Origin: SYOC01 sp035575235
GTDB lineage: Bacteria; Desulfobacterota; Binatia; Bin18
Length of the DNA: 8,819 nucleotides
Direction: 5' to 3'
Assembly (NCBI GenBank): GCA_035575235.1
Contig: DATLYA010000201.1
Coordinates: 1 to 8,819 of the forward strand
Each line of letters begins with the position of its first letter. Positions within the stretch are counted from its first letter, which is position 1. Below, one piece after another: positions 1 through 6,024 of the stretch. A program made the translations under genes and the position numbers. A model generated the notes under the pieces. That model did no database searches, was not told the origin of the DNA, and worked only from the letters and a program-made list of their open reading frames with translations.

Positions 1-924
1 CGTGAAGGCGGCGAGCAGTATAACGTGCGCCTCCGCTTACAGCCTGGAGCGCGAAAAGATATTGCCGCAGTCGAAGAACTGATGATTCCTGCACGGGATG
101 GCAGCCTGGTGCGCCTCAGTAATGTGACGTCGCTTCTTTCCGGCAAAAGTCCTGCGCAAATCGATCGCTACGCGCAAGAACGGCAAATCACGATCGTGGC
201 GAACTTGCATGAGAAGCCGCTTGGGCAGGCCATGCTCGAGGGGCTGGCGGCAGTCAAGGAACTCAACCTCGGGCCGGAGTACGCCACGACCTATCTGGGC
301 CGAGGAAAAATTATGATCGAGGCGTTGCAGAATTTCGCCATCGCTTTCGTGCTGAGCATCGTTTTCATCTACATCGTGCTTGCAGCGCAGTTTGAGAGCT
401 TCATTCATCCTGTGACGATCATGGTCTCGATGTTCCTCAGCTTGCCGTTCGGCATTCTCAGTTTAGTCGTCACCGGGAATCCCCTGAGCATCTACAGCGT
501 CCTTGGCGTGTTTCTGCTCATGGGGGTTGTGAAGAAGAATGCTATTCTGCAGGTGGATTATACGAATCATCTGCGGTCGCAGGGAATGCCTCGCTACGAG
601 GCGCAACTGACGGCTGACCGAGTGCGATTGCGTCCTATCCTCATGACAACGTTGACAATTATCGCCGGGATGTCGCCTATCGCGTTAGGTCAGGGCGATG
701 GCGCCGCCTCACGCGCCTCGCTTGCGACTGTTGTGGTCGGCGGGCAGGCGATGTGCCTGCTGATCACGCTTCTGGTGACGCCAGTGGTGTATTCATTTTT
801 TGATGATTTTCGTGGGCTTCGTCTCGTCCGGGTGTTTCCAGTACGGATGTGGCAGTGGGCGCGGACGCGAGCGGCGGCTGCATCGTCCCTTATTGCTGCG
901 CTGGGGCATATGATAGGAAAATAA
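1..924 (+). CDS. RND efflux pump inner-membrane subunit (HAE1-type), C-terminal part, cut by window edge
   Basis: This is the last 307 residues of a proton-driven tripartite efflux transporter that expels hydrophobic or amphiphilic compounds across both membranes. The frame is open to base 1 and begins Arg-Glu-Gly-Gly-Glu-Gln-Tyr, as in the porter domain of HAE1 pumps, so an internal GTG at 25 is not a real start. Residues 1-105 are the end of the second periplasmic loop. Hydrophobic segments follow at about 110-131, 135-158, 163-183, 213-230 and 243-267, matching TM8-TM12. The hallmark Ala-Ala-Gln-Phe-Glu-Ser-Phe lies near 128-134, and a Gly-Val-Val-Lys-Lys-Asn-Ala-Ile-Leu motif near 175-183. 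The usual Leu-Val-Asp after that motif is Gln-Val-Asp here. A basic tail of about 40 residues follows the last helix. About 700 residues and any adaptor gene lie outside the window. Full-length family members have about 1,030-1,080 residues. The family call is firm; the substrate is unknown. Confidence 0.93.
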   Translation, partial: REGGEQYNVRLRLQPGARKDIAAVEELMIPARDGSLVRLSNVTSLLSGKSPAQIDRYAQERQITIVANLHEKPLGQAMLEGLAAVKELNLGPEYATTYLGRGKIMIEALQNFAIAFVLSIVFIYIVLAAQFESFIHPVTIMVSMFLSLPFGILSLVVTGNPLSIYSVLGVFLLMGVVKKNAILQVDYTNHLRSQGMPRYEAQLTADRVRLRPILMTTLTIIAGMSPIALGQGDGAASRASLATVVVGGQAMCLLITLLVTPVVYSFFDDFRGLRLVRVFPVRMWQWARTRAAAASSLIAALGHMIGK

Positions 925-1027
925 GAGTTGCTGTGCAGCGCTGGATGAGATGCGCCGCACGTACTTATCCGCAATGATGGCGATGTCGCGTCCGGCCGAA
1001 GGCCAGGAACGAAAGAGAGCAACCACT

Positions 1028-1540
1028 ATGAACAGTGAACCTTTAATCTTAATAGCGACCTACCGTCGCACGATTCATGCAGCCCTAGAGCGTATTTGGG
1101 AAAACGTGCGCGATTGGGAACATCTGCCATGGCTCCATCGTTCCTCTTTCACTAGCGTCACATTGCTGGAGCAGACTCCTACATCCTGGCGAGCGCAGAT
1201 CACCGCGCCGCCCACTGCCGCGCCGCGAGGGGCGGTGATTGAAATCAAAATGGACGTACCGCAGTTGCGCTATTGGAGCCGCACGCTTGAGGGGGGAGGT
1301 GCGGGAGGAGAGATTCTTACGTGTCTGACGCCTGTGGACGAGCGAAACACAGACATTGTTGTTGAGTTTCGTGCGCCCGGCGTCAGCGACAAACAGGCCG
1401 ACGCCCTCAGCGCTGCTTATCTGCGGCTGTACCAGCGGCTGTGGGACGAGGATGAACGTATGATGATGCGGCGACAAGAATTGATTGACGCAAAACGAAT
1501 TAGTGTTGAACCGAGGATATTGAAAAGCAGGACACGATAA
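1028..1540 (+). CDS. SRPBCC (START/Bet v1-like) family protein
   Basis: This is a 170-residue soluble protein with features of the SRPBCC fold, whose members bind hydrophobic ligands in a deep cavity; some are cyclases or aromatase-like enzymes. Supporting features are an N-terminal strand-helix start (Thr-Ile-His-Ala-Ala-Leu-Glu-Arg-Ile-Trp, residues 15-24), the Trp-Glu-His-Leu-Pro-Trp-Leu-His segment (30-37), alternating strands in 41-115, and a long amphipathic C-terminal helix (121-155) with Asp-Glu-Asp-Glu-Arg-Met-Met-Met-Arg-Arg. I chose the ATG at 1028. The frame also opens at an ATG at 950, but those 26 extra residues are Arg/Met-rich and non-domain-like. A weak purine-rich site (GAAAGAGAG) precedes 1028. 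The gene starts 103 bases after the RND pump with no obvious terminator between, so co-transcription is possible. It ends 11 bases from the stop of the convergent DUF1232 gene. Ligand and reaction are not inferable. Confidence 0.8.
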   Translation: MNSEPLILIATYRRTIHAALERIWENVRDWEHLPWLHRSSFTSVTLLEQTPTSWRAQITAPPTAAPRGAVIEIKMDVPQLRYWSRTLEGGGAGGEILTCLTPVDERNTDIVVEFRAPGVSDKQADALSAAYLRLYQRLWDEDERMMMRRQELIDAKRISVEPRILKSRTR

Positions 1541-1551
1541 GAGTGCTACTG

Positions 1552-1854
1552 TTATGGCATGTCGAGAGTTGCGGCAGCCTTGTGTCTGCACTCCACTACA
1601 ATTTCCGACGGGATAAGCTTGAGGGCCAGGAACACCAAGGCTGGAACAATAATGGCGTCATCAAGATGGCCAATGATTGGCAGGAAGTCAGGAATAAGAT
1701 CAAACGGTAAAAGGACATAGCCAACGGCGAGGCCGAGGAAAATCTTCGCCAGCCTTGGCGTGCGCGGGTCTTTGAGCACGAGTTGATACACGCGCAGTTC
1801 GCGCTTGAAGGCCCGGGCAATGTTCTGCAATTTCCCCTTGTCATGATGAATCAA
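1552..1854 (-). CDS. DUF1232 (YkvA-like) small membrane protein
   Basis: This 100-residue protein carries the DUF1232 signature. Asp-Pro-Arg-Thr-Pro (29-33) leads into a hydrophobic segment (about 36-50). The invariant-looking block Leu-Pro-Phe-Asp-Leu-Ile-Pro-Asp-Phe (49-57), then Pro-Ile-Ile-Gly-His-Leu-Asp-Asp (59-66), leads into a second hydrophobic segment (67-82). This is a common small membrane protein family without an established biochemical role. The start is TTG at 1854, preceded at 8 bases by GGTGAGG (1863-1869). No ATG or GTG exists in frame within the domain-bearing part, although the frame stays open upstream to about 1945. It lies about 70 bases downstream of the HAD gene on the same strand, with a GC-rich hairpin between them, and converges on the SRPBCC gene. 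The family call is confident; the start is moderately so. Confidence 0.88.
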   Translation of the reverse strand: MIHHDKGKLQNIARAFKRELRVYQLVLKDPRTPRLAKIFLGLAVGYVLLPFDLIPDFLPIIGHLDDAIIVPALVFLALKLIPSEIVVECRHKAAATLDMP

Positions 1855-1862
1855 CGTGGTCG

Positions 1863-1869
1863 CCTCACC
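1863..1869 (-). promoter_or_regulatory. Ribosome binding site deciding a TTG start (DUF1232 gene)
   Basis: On the minus strand GGTGAGG lies 8 bases before a TTG codon at 1854. This spacing supports TTG as the initiation codon of the DUF1232 gene, which has no in-frame ATG near its N-terminus. Confidence 0.55.
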
Positions 1870-1897
1870 ATCGTAGAGCTGCGTCGGGGATGCAGCT

Positions 1898-1928
1898 AAA
1901 AGAGCGACGCCCCGCGGCGCGGCGCTAC
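1898..1928 (-). terminator. Possible terminator or decayed palindrome after the HAD gene
   Basis: Read on the minus strand, the HAD stop codon (TAG, 1927-1925) is followed at once by a very GC-rich stretch that can fold (CCGC-GCC-GCGG core, with imperfect outer pairing). That is followed by CGCTCTTTT. This resembles an intrinsic terminator, but the stem is interrupted and the T-run is only four long. It also ends in GTAG like the palindromes farther right, so it may instead be a degenerate copy of that repeat. Confidence 0.35.
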
Positions 1929-2599
1929 GTCGATAAATACATCAATAATTCATCCAACCGTTCGATCACTAAATCCGCATCAACCGGCCAAATGGGCGTT
2001 TGACCATTGGTGAGCAGTACAGGGATCGCGCCAGCTGCCCGAGCGGCGTCGGTATCGTGGCGGTAATCGCCCACCATCAGCAACTGCGAGACCGGCACGG
2101 CTAACCGCTCCGCCACATAGTGAAGACAAGCGGGATTAGGCTTCGGCGGCGCATCCTCCCGAGCAACAAAGAGATCAACCTCAATGCCTAACCGCGCACA
2201 GACGGCAAGTAACGACGCCCGGCTATTCCGCGTGACGATCGCCAACGGAATGCCCATGGCTCTTATAGCGTGAAATGTTGTCCGCGCCGCGTGGTTCCAC
2301 TCGACATTGTTAACGCCATCTTGCTCGAATGCTTCGATGATGGCCCTTGCTTTGCTCTGCTCTGCTGAAGGTAATTGCTCGAGCCAGTGCAGAATATCGC
2401 CTTCCGGCAGATTAAGCCGCCGTCGGAGCTTCCTGAAGTCGAGATAGGGGCGCGTCAAAGTGCTGTCGAGATCAAAGGCAACAGCGCGCACTGGCCTCGC
2501 TGAGCCATTAAGGTGGATATAAAATTTGCCTGTCATACGTTCTGAGGCGGAGACGAGCCGCTTGGGCGTCGAAGAGGTAAAGACGCGCCGGTGGCGCAT
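1925..2599 (-). CDS. HAD-superfamily phosphatase (phosphoglycolate phosphatase-like)
   Basis: This is a 224-residue cytosolic hydrolase of the haloacid dehalogenase superfamily, probably removing phosphate from a small metabolite through an aspartyl-phosphate intermediate. All four motifs are visible. Motif I is Phe-Asp-Leu-Asp-Ser-Thr-Leu (nucleophile Asp43, acid/base Asp45), motif II is Thr123 in Ile-Val-Thr-Arg-Asn-Ser, motif III is Lys153 in Pro-Pro-Lys-Pro-Asn-Pro, and motif IV is Gly-Asp178 with Asp182. Residues about 50-110 form a helical C1 cap. Motif I has Ser where Gly is commoner, which is tolerated in the superfamily. The start is uncertain. A TAG stop sits directly before the ATG at 2599, making it the longest possible start, but residues 1-21 are low in structure and an in-frame ATG at 2536 would give 203 residues; neither has a strong ribosome site. 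A hairpin repeat lies at 2610-2634 in the leader. Substrate unknown. Confidence 0.87.
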   Translation of the reverse strand: MRHRRVFTSSTPKRLVSASERMTGKFYIHLNGSARPVRAVAFDLDSTLTRPYLDFRKLRRRLNLPEGDILHWLEQLPSAEQSKARAIIEAFEQDGVNNVEWNHAARTTFHAIRAMGIPLAIVTRNSRASLLAVCARLGIEVDLFVAREDAPPKPNPACLHYVAERLAVPVSQLLMVGDYRHDTDAARAAGAIPVLLTNGQTPIWPVDADLVIERLDELLMYLST

Positions 2600-2609
2600 C
2601 TAAAACCTG

Positions 2610-2634
2610 AGAAACGTCCTGCCGGGGCGTCTCT
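2610..2634. repeat. Degenerate GTAG-type palindrome upstream of the HAD gene
   Basis: The arms at 2610-2620 and 2624-2634 can pair at 10 of 11 positions (two as G-T wobbles) around a 3-base loop. On the minus strand the element opens with GTAGAGACG (2636-2628) and its partner arm reads ACGTTTCT, so it looks like a decayed copy of a GTAGAGACG...CGTCTCTAC palindrome. It falls in the HAD leader and could affect translation from the ATG at 2599. Confidence 0.5.
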
Positions 2635-2682
2635 ACATTAACCTACTGAACTTTGACGATCAAAATCGGCCATCACACTCTG

Positions 2683-2700
2683 GCAGAGCAAGAGCTCTGC
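2683..2700. repeat. Perfect hairpin, 7-base arms
   Basis: GCAGAGC (2683-2689) and GCTCTGC (2694-2700) are perfect reverse complements around a 4-base loop. The hairpin lies only 3 bases from the larger palindrome at 2704-2733, giving two hairpins side by side. No T-run follows, so an intrinsic terminator is unlikely. Confidence 0.6.
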
Positions 2701-2703
2701 ACT

Positions 2704-2733
2704 GTAGAAGGGCACGGCGCGCCGTGCTCCTAC
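2704..2733. repeat. GTAG/CTAC-bounded palindrome with a perfect 16-base core
   Basis: The core GCACGGCGCGCCGTGC (2712-2727) is a perfect palindrome. It is bounded by GTAG (2704-2707) on the left and CTAC (2730-2733) on the right. The outer parts no longer match exactly: the left arm has two extra bases. The terminal GTAG/CTAC and the GC-rich centre are shared with the palindrome at 4034-4060, suggesting one dispersed repeat family. Confidence 0.65.
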
Positions 2734-2995
2734 GAAGGCGGCGTGGCGTATTTGGTAATCATTCGGGCGCTTCATGTCGCCGGTCACATCAGTCCACATG
2801 GGTAAGGTTCTCCACCTCAAATAAAAATCCGAAAGGATGCTTCATTATGGGGCGTAAGCTATACAACATAACTATACAAAAAAGTCTCCGAGGACGCACA
2901 GTCTAGCACGTCCTCACTAAGGGGTTCTTGTCCTTCTCTCTCCGCCATGCGACATGCTATGACACGTTGAGTCCTGTGAGAAAAGGGGAAACTGT

Positions 2996-4009
2996 ATGAG
3001 TGCGAAGCTCCGCTTTGGTCTATGGTACGACTTCCGTAACCCGCCCGCCTGGAAGCGATCGTACGATCAACTCTATGGCGAAATTTTTGACCAGATCGTC
3101 TGGGGAGAACAGCACGGATTCGATGATATTTGGCTTTCCGAGCACCATTTCATCGAAGACGGATATTCGCCGTCGCTCCTGCCGATCGCTGCCGCCATTG
3201 CCGCTCGGACCAAGAAGATTCGCATCGGCACAAGCGTGATGCTTTTACCATTCCACAATCCCGTGCGGTTGGCGGAGGATGCCGCCACGGTCGATGTCAT
3301 CTCCGGCGGCCGTTTCGAATTGGGAGTTGGTACAGGATACAAGGTTGAAGAGTTTGAAGGGTTCGCCATCCCCAGTAAAGAACGTGGGGGACGGACCAAC
3401 GAAGGGTTGGAGATTATTCGCCGGCTCTGGGACGGCGAGACGCTCACGTTCAAAGGACGCTATTATGAGGTAAACAAAGTAAAACTCACGCCTGAGCCGA
3501 TTCAGAAACCACGACCGCCGTTGTGGGTCGGCGGCTTTACTCCGCCCGCGCTTCGTCGCGCCGCCAAGTATGGCGACGGGTATATCGGCGTTAACATCAC
3601 CAAAGATCTCTATAGCCGCTATCTCGCCGAACTTGAGAAAGTCGGTAAACCGACGACCAAAGTCCGGCTCGCTGGCGGAAAGTTTTTCCTCATTGCCTCG
3701 AATGATCCGGAAAAAACCTGGAACGAAGCGGCGGACCATGTCATCTACCAGGTGAATGCATACTCGGAGTGGGCAGAAAAAGCTGGGATGCCGCTTTTCC
3801 CAAAACTCCGAGACCGCGCGCATTTACGTGAAACCGGGCTCCTGACCGTCGCTGATGTCGATACCTGTATCAAGATCATTCGCGACTGTGTGGCCGAGGC
3901 TCCGTTGACGAATTTCTATGCCTGGACATTACCGCCGGGGTTGCCTACTAGTTGGGTGCAGCCGCATCTGGAATTGTTTGCCAATAAAGTCATTCCAGCC
4001 TTTCACTGA
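2996..4009 (+). CDS. LLM-class flavin-dependent oxidoreductase (luciferase-like)
   Basis: This 337-residue protein belongs to the bacterial luciferase-like (LLM) superfamily, TIM-barrel enzymes that use FMN or F420 to oxidise or reduce small organic molecules. Signatures are Gly-Phe-Asp-Asp-Ile-Trp-Leu-Ser-Glu-His-His-Phe (41-52), the Arg-Ile-Gly-Thr-Ser-Val-Met-Leu-Leu-Pro-Phe-His-Asn-Pro block (76-89), Gly-Gly-Arg-Phe-Glu-Leu-Gly-Val-Gly-Thr-Gly-Tyr (104-115), and Pro-Arg-Pro-Pro-Leu-Trp-Val-Gly-Gly (172-180), all in family order. Length fits a complete family member. The ATG at 2996 has AGGGG 7 bases upstream. It converges on a second LLM gene (4103-5155) with similar blocks and a matching C-terminal Leu-Glu-Leu-Phe-Ala, so the two are diverged relatives. 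A nested palindrome sits between their stops. FMN versus F420 and the substrate cannot be decided from the sequence. Confidence 0.92.
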   Translation: MSAKLRFGLWYDFRNPPAWKRSYDQLYGEIFDQIVWGEQHGFDDIWLSEHHFIEDGYSPSLLPIAAAIAARTKKIRIGTSVMLLPFHNPVRLAEDAATVDVISGGRFELGVGTGYKVEEFEGFAIPSKERGGRTNEGLEIIRRLWDGETLTFKGRYYEVNKVKLTPEPIQKPRPPLWVGGFTPPALRRAAKYGDGYIGVNITKDLYSRYLAELEKVGKPTTKVRLAGGKFFLIASNDPEKTWNEAADHVIYQVNAYSEWAEKAGMPLFPKLRDRAHLRETGLLTVADVDTCIKIIRDCVAEAPLTNFYAWTLPPGLPTSWVQPHLELFANKVIPAFH

Positions 4010-4083
4010 TCCTTGACGATGATACTACGAGTCGTAGGGGCGCGGTTACCGCGCCCCTACCCATGGTGTGCGTCGTTCAAGGA
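4010..4083. repeat. Nested palindrome between convergent oxidoreductase genes; possible two-way terminator
   Basis: The inner part, 4034-4060, has perfect 13-base arms (GTAGGGGCGCGGT and ACCGCGCCCCTAC) around a single T. Outside it, 4010-4021 pairs with 4071-4083 (TCCTTGACGATG against CGTCGTTCAAGGA) with one bulged base and one G-T wobble. The whole can fold as a two-stage hairpin filling almost all of the space between two convergent stop codons. There is no T-run on either side, so a standard intrinsic terminator is not indicated. It may be a small non-autonomous palindromic repeat that also helps insulate the two transcripts. Confidence 0.75.
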
Positions 4084-4102
4084 CGGAATGTTGTGAGGCG
4101 CC

Positions 4103-5155
4103 CTATTTCAACTGAGGCATGACATACTTCGCGAAGAGTTCAAGCGACTGCATGGTTTCTTTATGGGGAAAACCGCCAAAATTGACCTCGAAGATCGCAT
4201 AATCCAGGCCGTAATCCACCTGGGCGCGCTTCAGCCGCTGCACGCAACGTGCGGGCGAGCCGAAAATCATGCAGTCTCCTTTGTCAAGATCATCGTACGT
4301 GGTGGAGCCGAACAATTTTGACAGACCGCCTTTATATTCCTTGTAGTCCTCCGACCGCCACGCTTTCTGGTCCAATCGCCCAAAGAATTTGAAATATTGG
4401 AGGAAGTAGGGCTTTGCGACCGCATGCGCTTCCTCATCCGTGGGCGCTACATACAAATGGTAGACGCCCAGCACTTCCCGTGAGCGGGGATCGTGCCCGG
4501 CTTCTTGCAACGCGGAGCGATACAGCGCTAATTTTTCCTGCAAGGATTCGTGGTTGGCATACGCGAAGGGAACCGTCATCAGGTTGAATCCCTTTTGTCC
4601 GGCCCAAAGAAAACTTTCTGGCGTCACGGCCCCAGCAGCCCAAATAGGCGGATGGGGTTTTTGCACGGGCTTGGGCAGAGATTGGACATCGCGGATCTTG
4701 TAGTATTGGCCCTCGTAAGTGATGGTGTCCTGAGTCCAGGCCTGCAGAATCACTTCTAACGATTCGTGAAATCGTCCCTGACTCTCGGATTCATTAATGT
4801 CAAAGAGTTCATATTCCGCTTTCAAGACGCCGCGACCGACGCCAAAGTCGAGGCGCCCTTCACTCAGGACATCCAGCATGGCGTATTCCTCCGCCGTGCG
4901 GATGGGATTATTAAGGGGGAGCAGTGTGACCCCAGTGCCTAAGCGGATGCGTTTCGTTCGTTGGGCCACGGCGGTCGCGAAAATTGGCGGCGAGGGAAAG
5001 GCATAGCCGCCGACGTAGTGCTCAGCGAAGAACACCCCATCAAACCCGAGTTCTTCCTCGTACTGAATTTGTTCCAGCATCTCGCCGTAATAATGGCTGG
5101 CCGAGTGGTAGCGCTCGGGGTAATAGTCGGGGATGTAGAGTAAGCCGAATTTCAT
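4103..5155 (-). CDS. LLM-class flavin-dependent oxidoreductase (luciferase-like), second copy
   Basis: This 350-residue TIM-barrel flavin enzyme is related to the one at 2996-4009. Family blocks are Leu-Gly-Phe-Asp-Gly-Val-Phe-Phe-Ala-Glu-His (36-46), Arg-Leu-Gly-Thr-Gly-Val-Thr-Leu-Leu-Pro-Leu-Asn-Asn-Pro (71-84), Glu-Gly-Arg-Leu-Asp-Phe-Gly-Val-Gly-Arg-Gly (99-109) and Pro-His-Pro-Pro-Ile-Trp-Ala-Ala-Gly (167-175). I start it at the ATG at 5155 because AAGGAG stands 8 bases upstream and the protein then opens Met-Lys-Phe-Gly-Leu-Leu, as the family does. A longer form from 5188 adds 11 residues without a ribosome site. The SDR gene lies 128 bases upstream on the same strand and may share a transcript, with a repeat-rich spacer between. 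Cofactor type and substrate are unknown. Confidence 0.92.
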   Translation of the reverse strand: MKFGLLYIPDYYPERYHSASHYYGEMLEQIQYEEELGFDGVFFAEHYVGGYAFPSPPIFATAVAQRTKRIRLGTGVTLLPLNNPIRTAEEYAMLDVLSEGRLDFGVGRGVLKAEYELFDINESESQGRFHESLEVILQAWTQDTITYEGQYYKIRDVQSLPKPVQKPHPPIWAAGAVTPESFLWAGQKGFNLMTVPFAYANHESLQEKLALYRSALQEAGHDPRSREVLGVYHLYVAPTDEEAHAVAKPYFLQYFKFFGRLDQKAWRSEDYKEYKGGLSKLFGSTTYDDLDKGDCMIFGSPARCVQRLKRAQVDYGLDYAIFEVNFGGFPHKETMQSLELFAKYVMPQLK

Positions 5156-5163
5156 GGAGAGTG

Positions 5164-5169
5164 CTCCTT
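5164..5169 (-). promoter_or_regulatory. Ribosome binding site fixing the start at 5155
   Basis: AAGGAG on the minus strand lies 8 bases before the ATG at 5155. The alternative in-frame ATG at 5188 has no such site, so this decides the start of the second oxidoreductase. Confidence 0.75.
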
Positions 5170-5175
5170 TATTGT

Positions 5176-5283
5176 GTGATTGAGCCATTGAGTCGGTGAA
5201 TCATTGCAGAATTGAGCCATGGGGTAAGAGGGGTGTTGAGTGCATCAATGACCCGATGGCCCGAAGCCTCAATGATTCAATTC
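5176..5283. repeat. Spacer built of short ATTGAG/TCAAT words
   Basis: The spacer between the SDR stop and the oxidoreductase ribosome site repeats a few short words. ATTGAGCCAT occurs twice (5179-5188, 5211-5220). TGAATCATTG (5197-5206) has an exact reverse complement at 5270-5279. TTGA-N5-TCAA lies at 5236-5248, and ATGGC...CTCAAT at 5256-5273. No open frame of interest is present. Function is unknown. Confidence 0.5.
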
Positions 5284-6024
5284 TTAAATCAGTCCGCCGC
5301 CGCTCATATTCAAAATTTGTCCCGTGACATAGCCAGCCTGATCCGAGGCAAAATAAGCGCACGCCTCGGCGATTTCTTCCGGCTTGCCGATGCGGCCCAC
5401 GGGAATCGCTTTCGTATAGCGAGCAATTTCCTCTTCCGTCATGTTGACCAGGATTGGGGTGTTGACCAAACCTGGCGCAATGGCGTTGACTGTGACGCCG
5501 GACGACGCGACTTCCTGCGCCAGGGCTTTGACGAGGCCGTGCACGCCGGTTTTCGCGGCGGCGATGTGCGTCATATTAGGATAGCCGGTAAGGCCGGAAA
5601 TCGCCGTGATGCAAATGATACGGCCCCAGCGCTGCGTTAGCATCGGCTTCACGACCGCGCGGCAGCAGTTGAACGCGCCTTTCAAATCAACGGTGAGCAC
5701 TTCATCCCATTCTTCTTCGGTCATGTCTAAAAACGTTTGGTGATGAAAGACGCCGGCGTTGCTGACCAGGATGTCGAGGTGACTGAACTCTTTGAGGGTC
5801 TTATCAACCATAGCGTTGACTTCGGCAAAACTGCCAACATTCGCGCGGATACCCAGCGCACGGCGACCGATCGCCTCAACCTCTTTAACGACGCCCGCGA
5901 TTTTTTTCTCGTCTCTTCCGTTAATGACGACATCAGCGCCCTCGCGCGCGAAGAGTAACGCCGTCGCGCGGCCAATGCCTGAACTTGAACCCGTGATTAA
6001 GGCCGTTTTTCCAGCCAGACGCAT
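5284..6024 (-). CDS. SDR-family (FabG-like) protein with altered catalytic residues
   Basis: This 246-residue Rossmann-fold protein is of the classical short-chain dehydrogenase length. The cofactor motif Thr-Gly-Ser-Ser-Ser-Gly-Ile-Gly (11-18), Ser-Asn-Ala-Gly (88-91), Pro-Gly (184-185) and a C-terminal Ser-Gly-Gly-Gly are present. Aligned by eye with FabG, the Tyr-x-x-x-Lys site reads Ile154-Ala-Ala-Ala-Lys158 and the catalytic Ser position is Ala141, with a Ser two residues on at 143. The tetrad Asn position is Asp113. Codons for 141, 143 and 154 were read directly and are unambiguous. The protein may be inactive as a standard dehydrogenase, act with other residues, or belong to a non-classical subgroup. 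The ATG at 6024 has GGAGG 4 bases upstream. Its neighbour downstream is the second luciferase-like oxidoreductase. SDR fold is certain; activity is not. Confidence 0.88.
   Translation of the reverse strand: MRLAGKTALITGSSSGIGRATALLFAREGADVVINGRDEKKIAGVVKEVEAIGRRALGIRANVGSFAEVNAMVDKTLKEFSHLDILVSNAGVFHHQTFLDMTEEEWDEVLTVDLKGAFNCCRAVVKPMLTQRWGRIICITAISGLTGYPNMTHIAAAKTGVHGLVKALAQEVASSGVTVNAIAPGLVNTPILVNMTEEEIARYTKAIPVGRIGKPEEIAEACAYFASDQAGYVTGQILNMSGGGLI

Larger units (their letters stand above)
2600..2995. other. Gene-free stretch with three hairpins between HAD and oxidoreductase genes
   Basis: These nearly 400 bases separate two divergently read genes. I see no credible gene: the short open frames on both strands have no domain-like sequence, and one is largely the translation of a palindrome. 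The stretch holds hairpins at 2610-2634, 2683-2700 and 2704-2733, then an AT-richer part (about 2820-2885). Promoters for the HAD gene (leftward) and the oxidoreductase (rightward) should lie here, but no well-spaced -35/-10 pair stands out. An AAGGGGAA ribosome site precedes the ATG at 2996. Confidence 0.6.

Noticed and set aside
994..1004. Small hairpin (GGCC-GAA-GGCC) between the RND and SRPBCC genes
   Set aside because: The stem is only four base pairs with no T-run, which is too weak to call a terminator.
1085..1591. Open frame of 168 codons antisense to the SRPBCC gene
   Set aside because: It overlaps a better-supported gene and the end of DUF1232; its composition is not protein-like.
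2638..2820. Short minus-strand frame in the gene-free stretch
   Set aside because: Much of it is translation of the palindromes at 2683-2733, with no ribosome site and no recognisable domain.
2928..2963. Possible promoter (TTGTCC and TATGAC) before the first oxidoreductase
   Set aside because: The spacing is 24 bases, too long for a usual sigma-70 promoter, and neither box is a strong match.
3245..3823. Open frame of 192 codons antisense to the first oxidoreductase
   Set aside because: The sense frame matches the LLM family throughout. The antisense frame shows no domain-like pattern and follows from codon composition.
5176..5283. CRISPR-like array
   Set aside because: The repeated words are only about 10 bases, irregularly spaced and partly inverted; no cas gene is present.
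5212..5640. Plus-strand frame of 142 codons antisense to the SDR gene
   Set aside because: It is a shadow of the SDR coding sequence; the minus-strand frame carries all SDR motifs.
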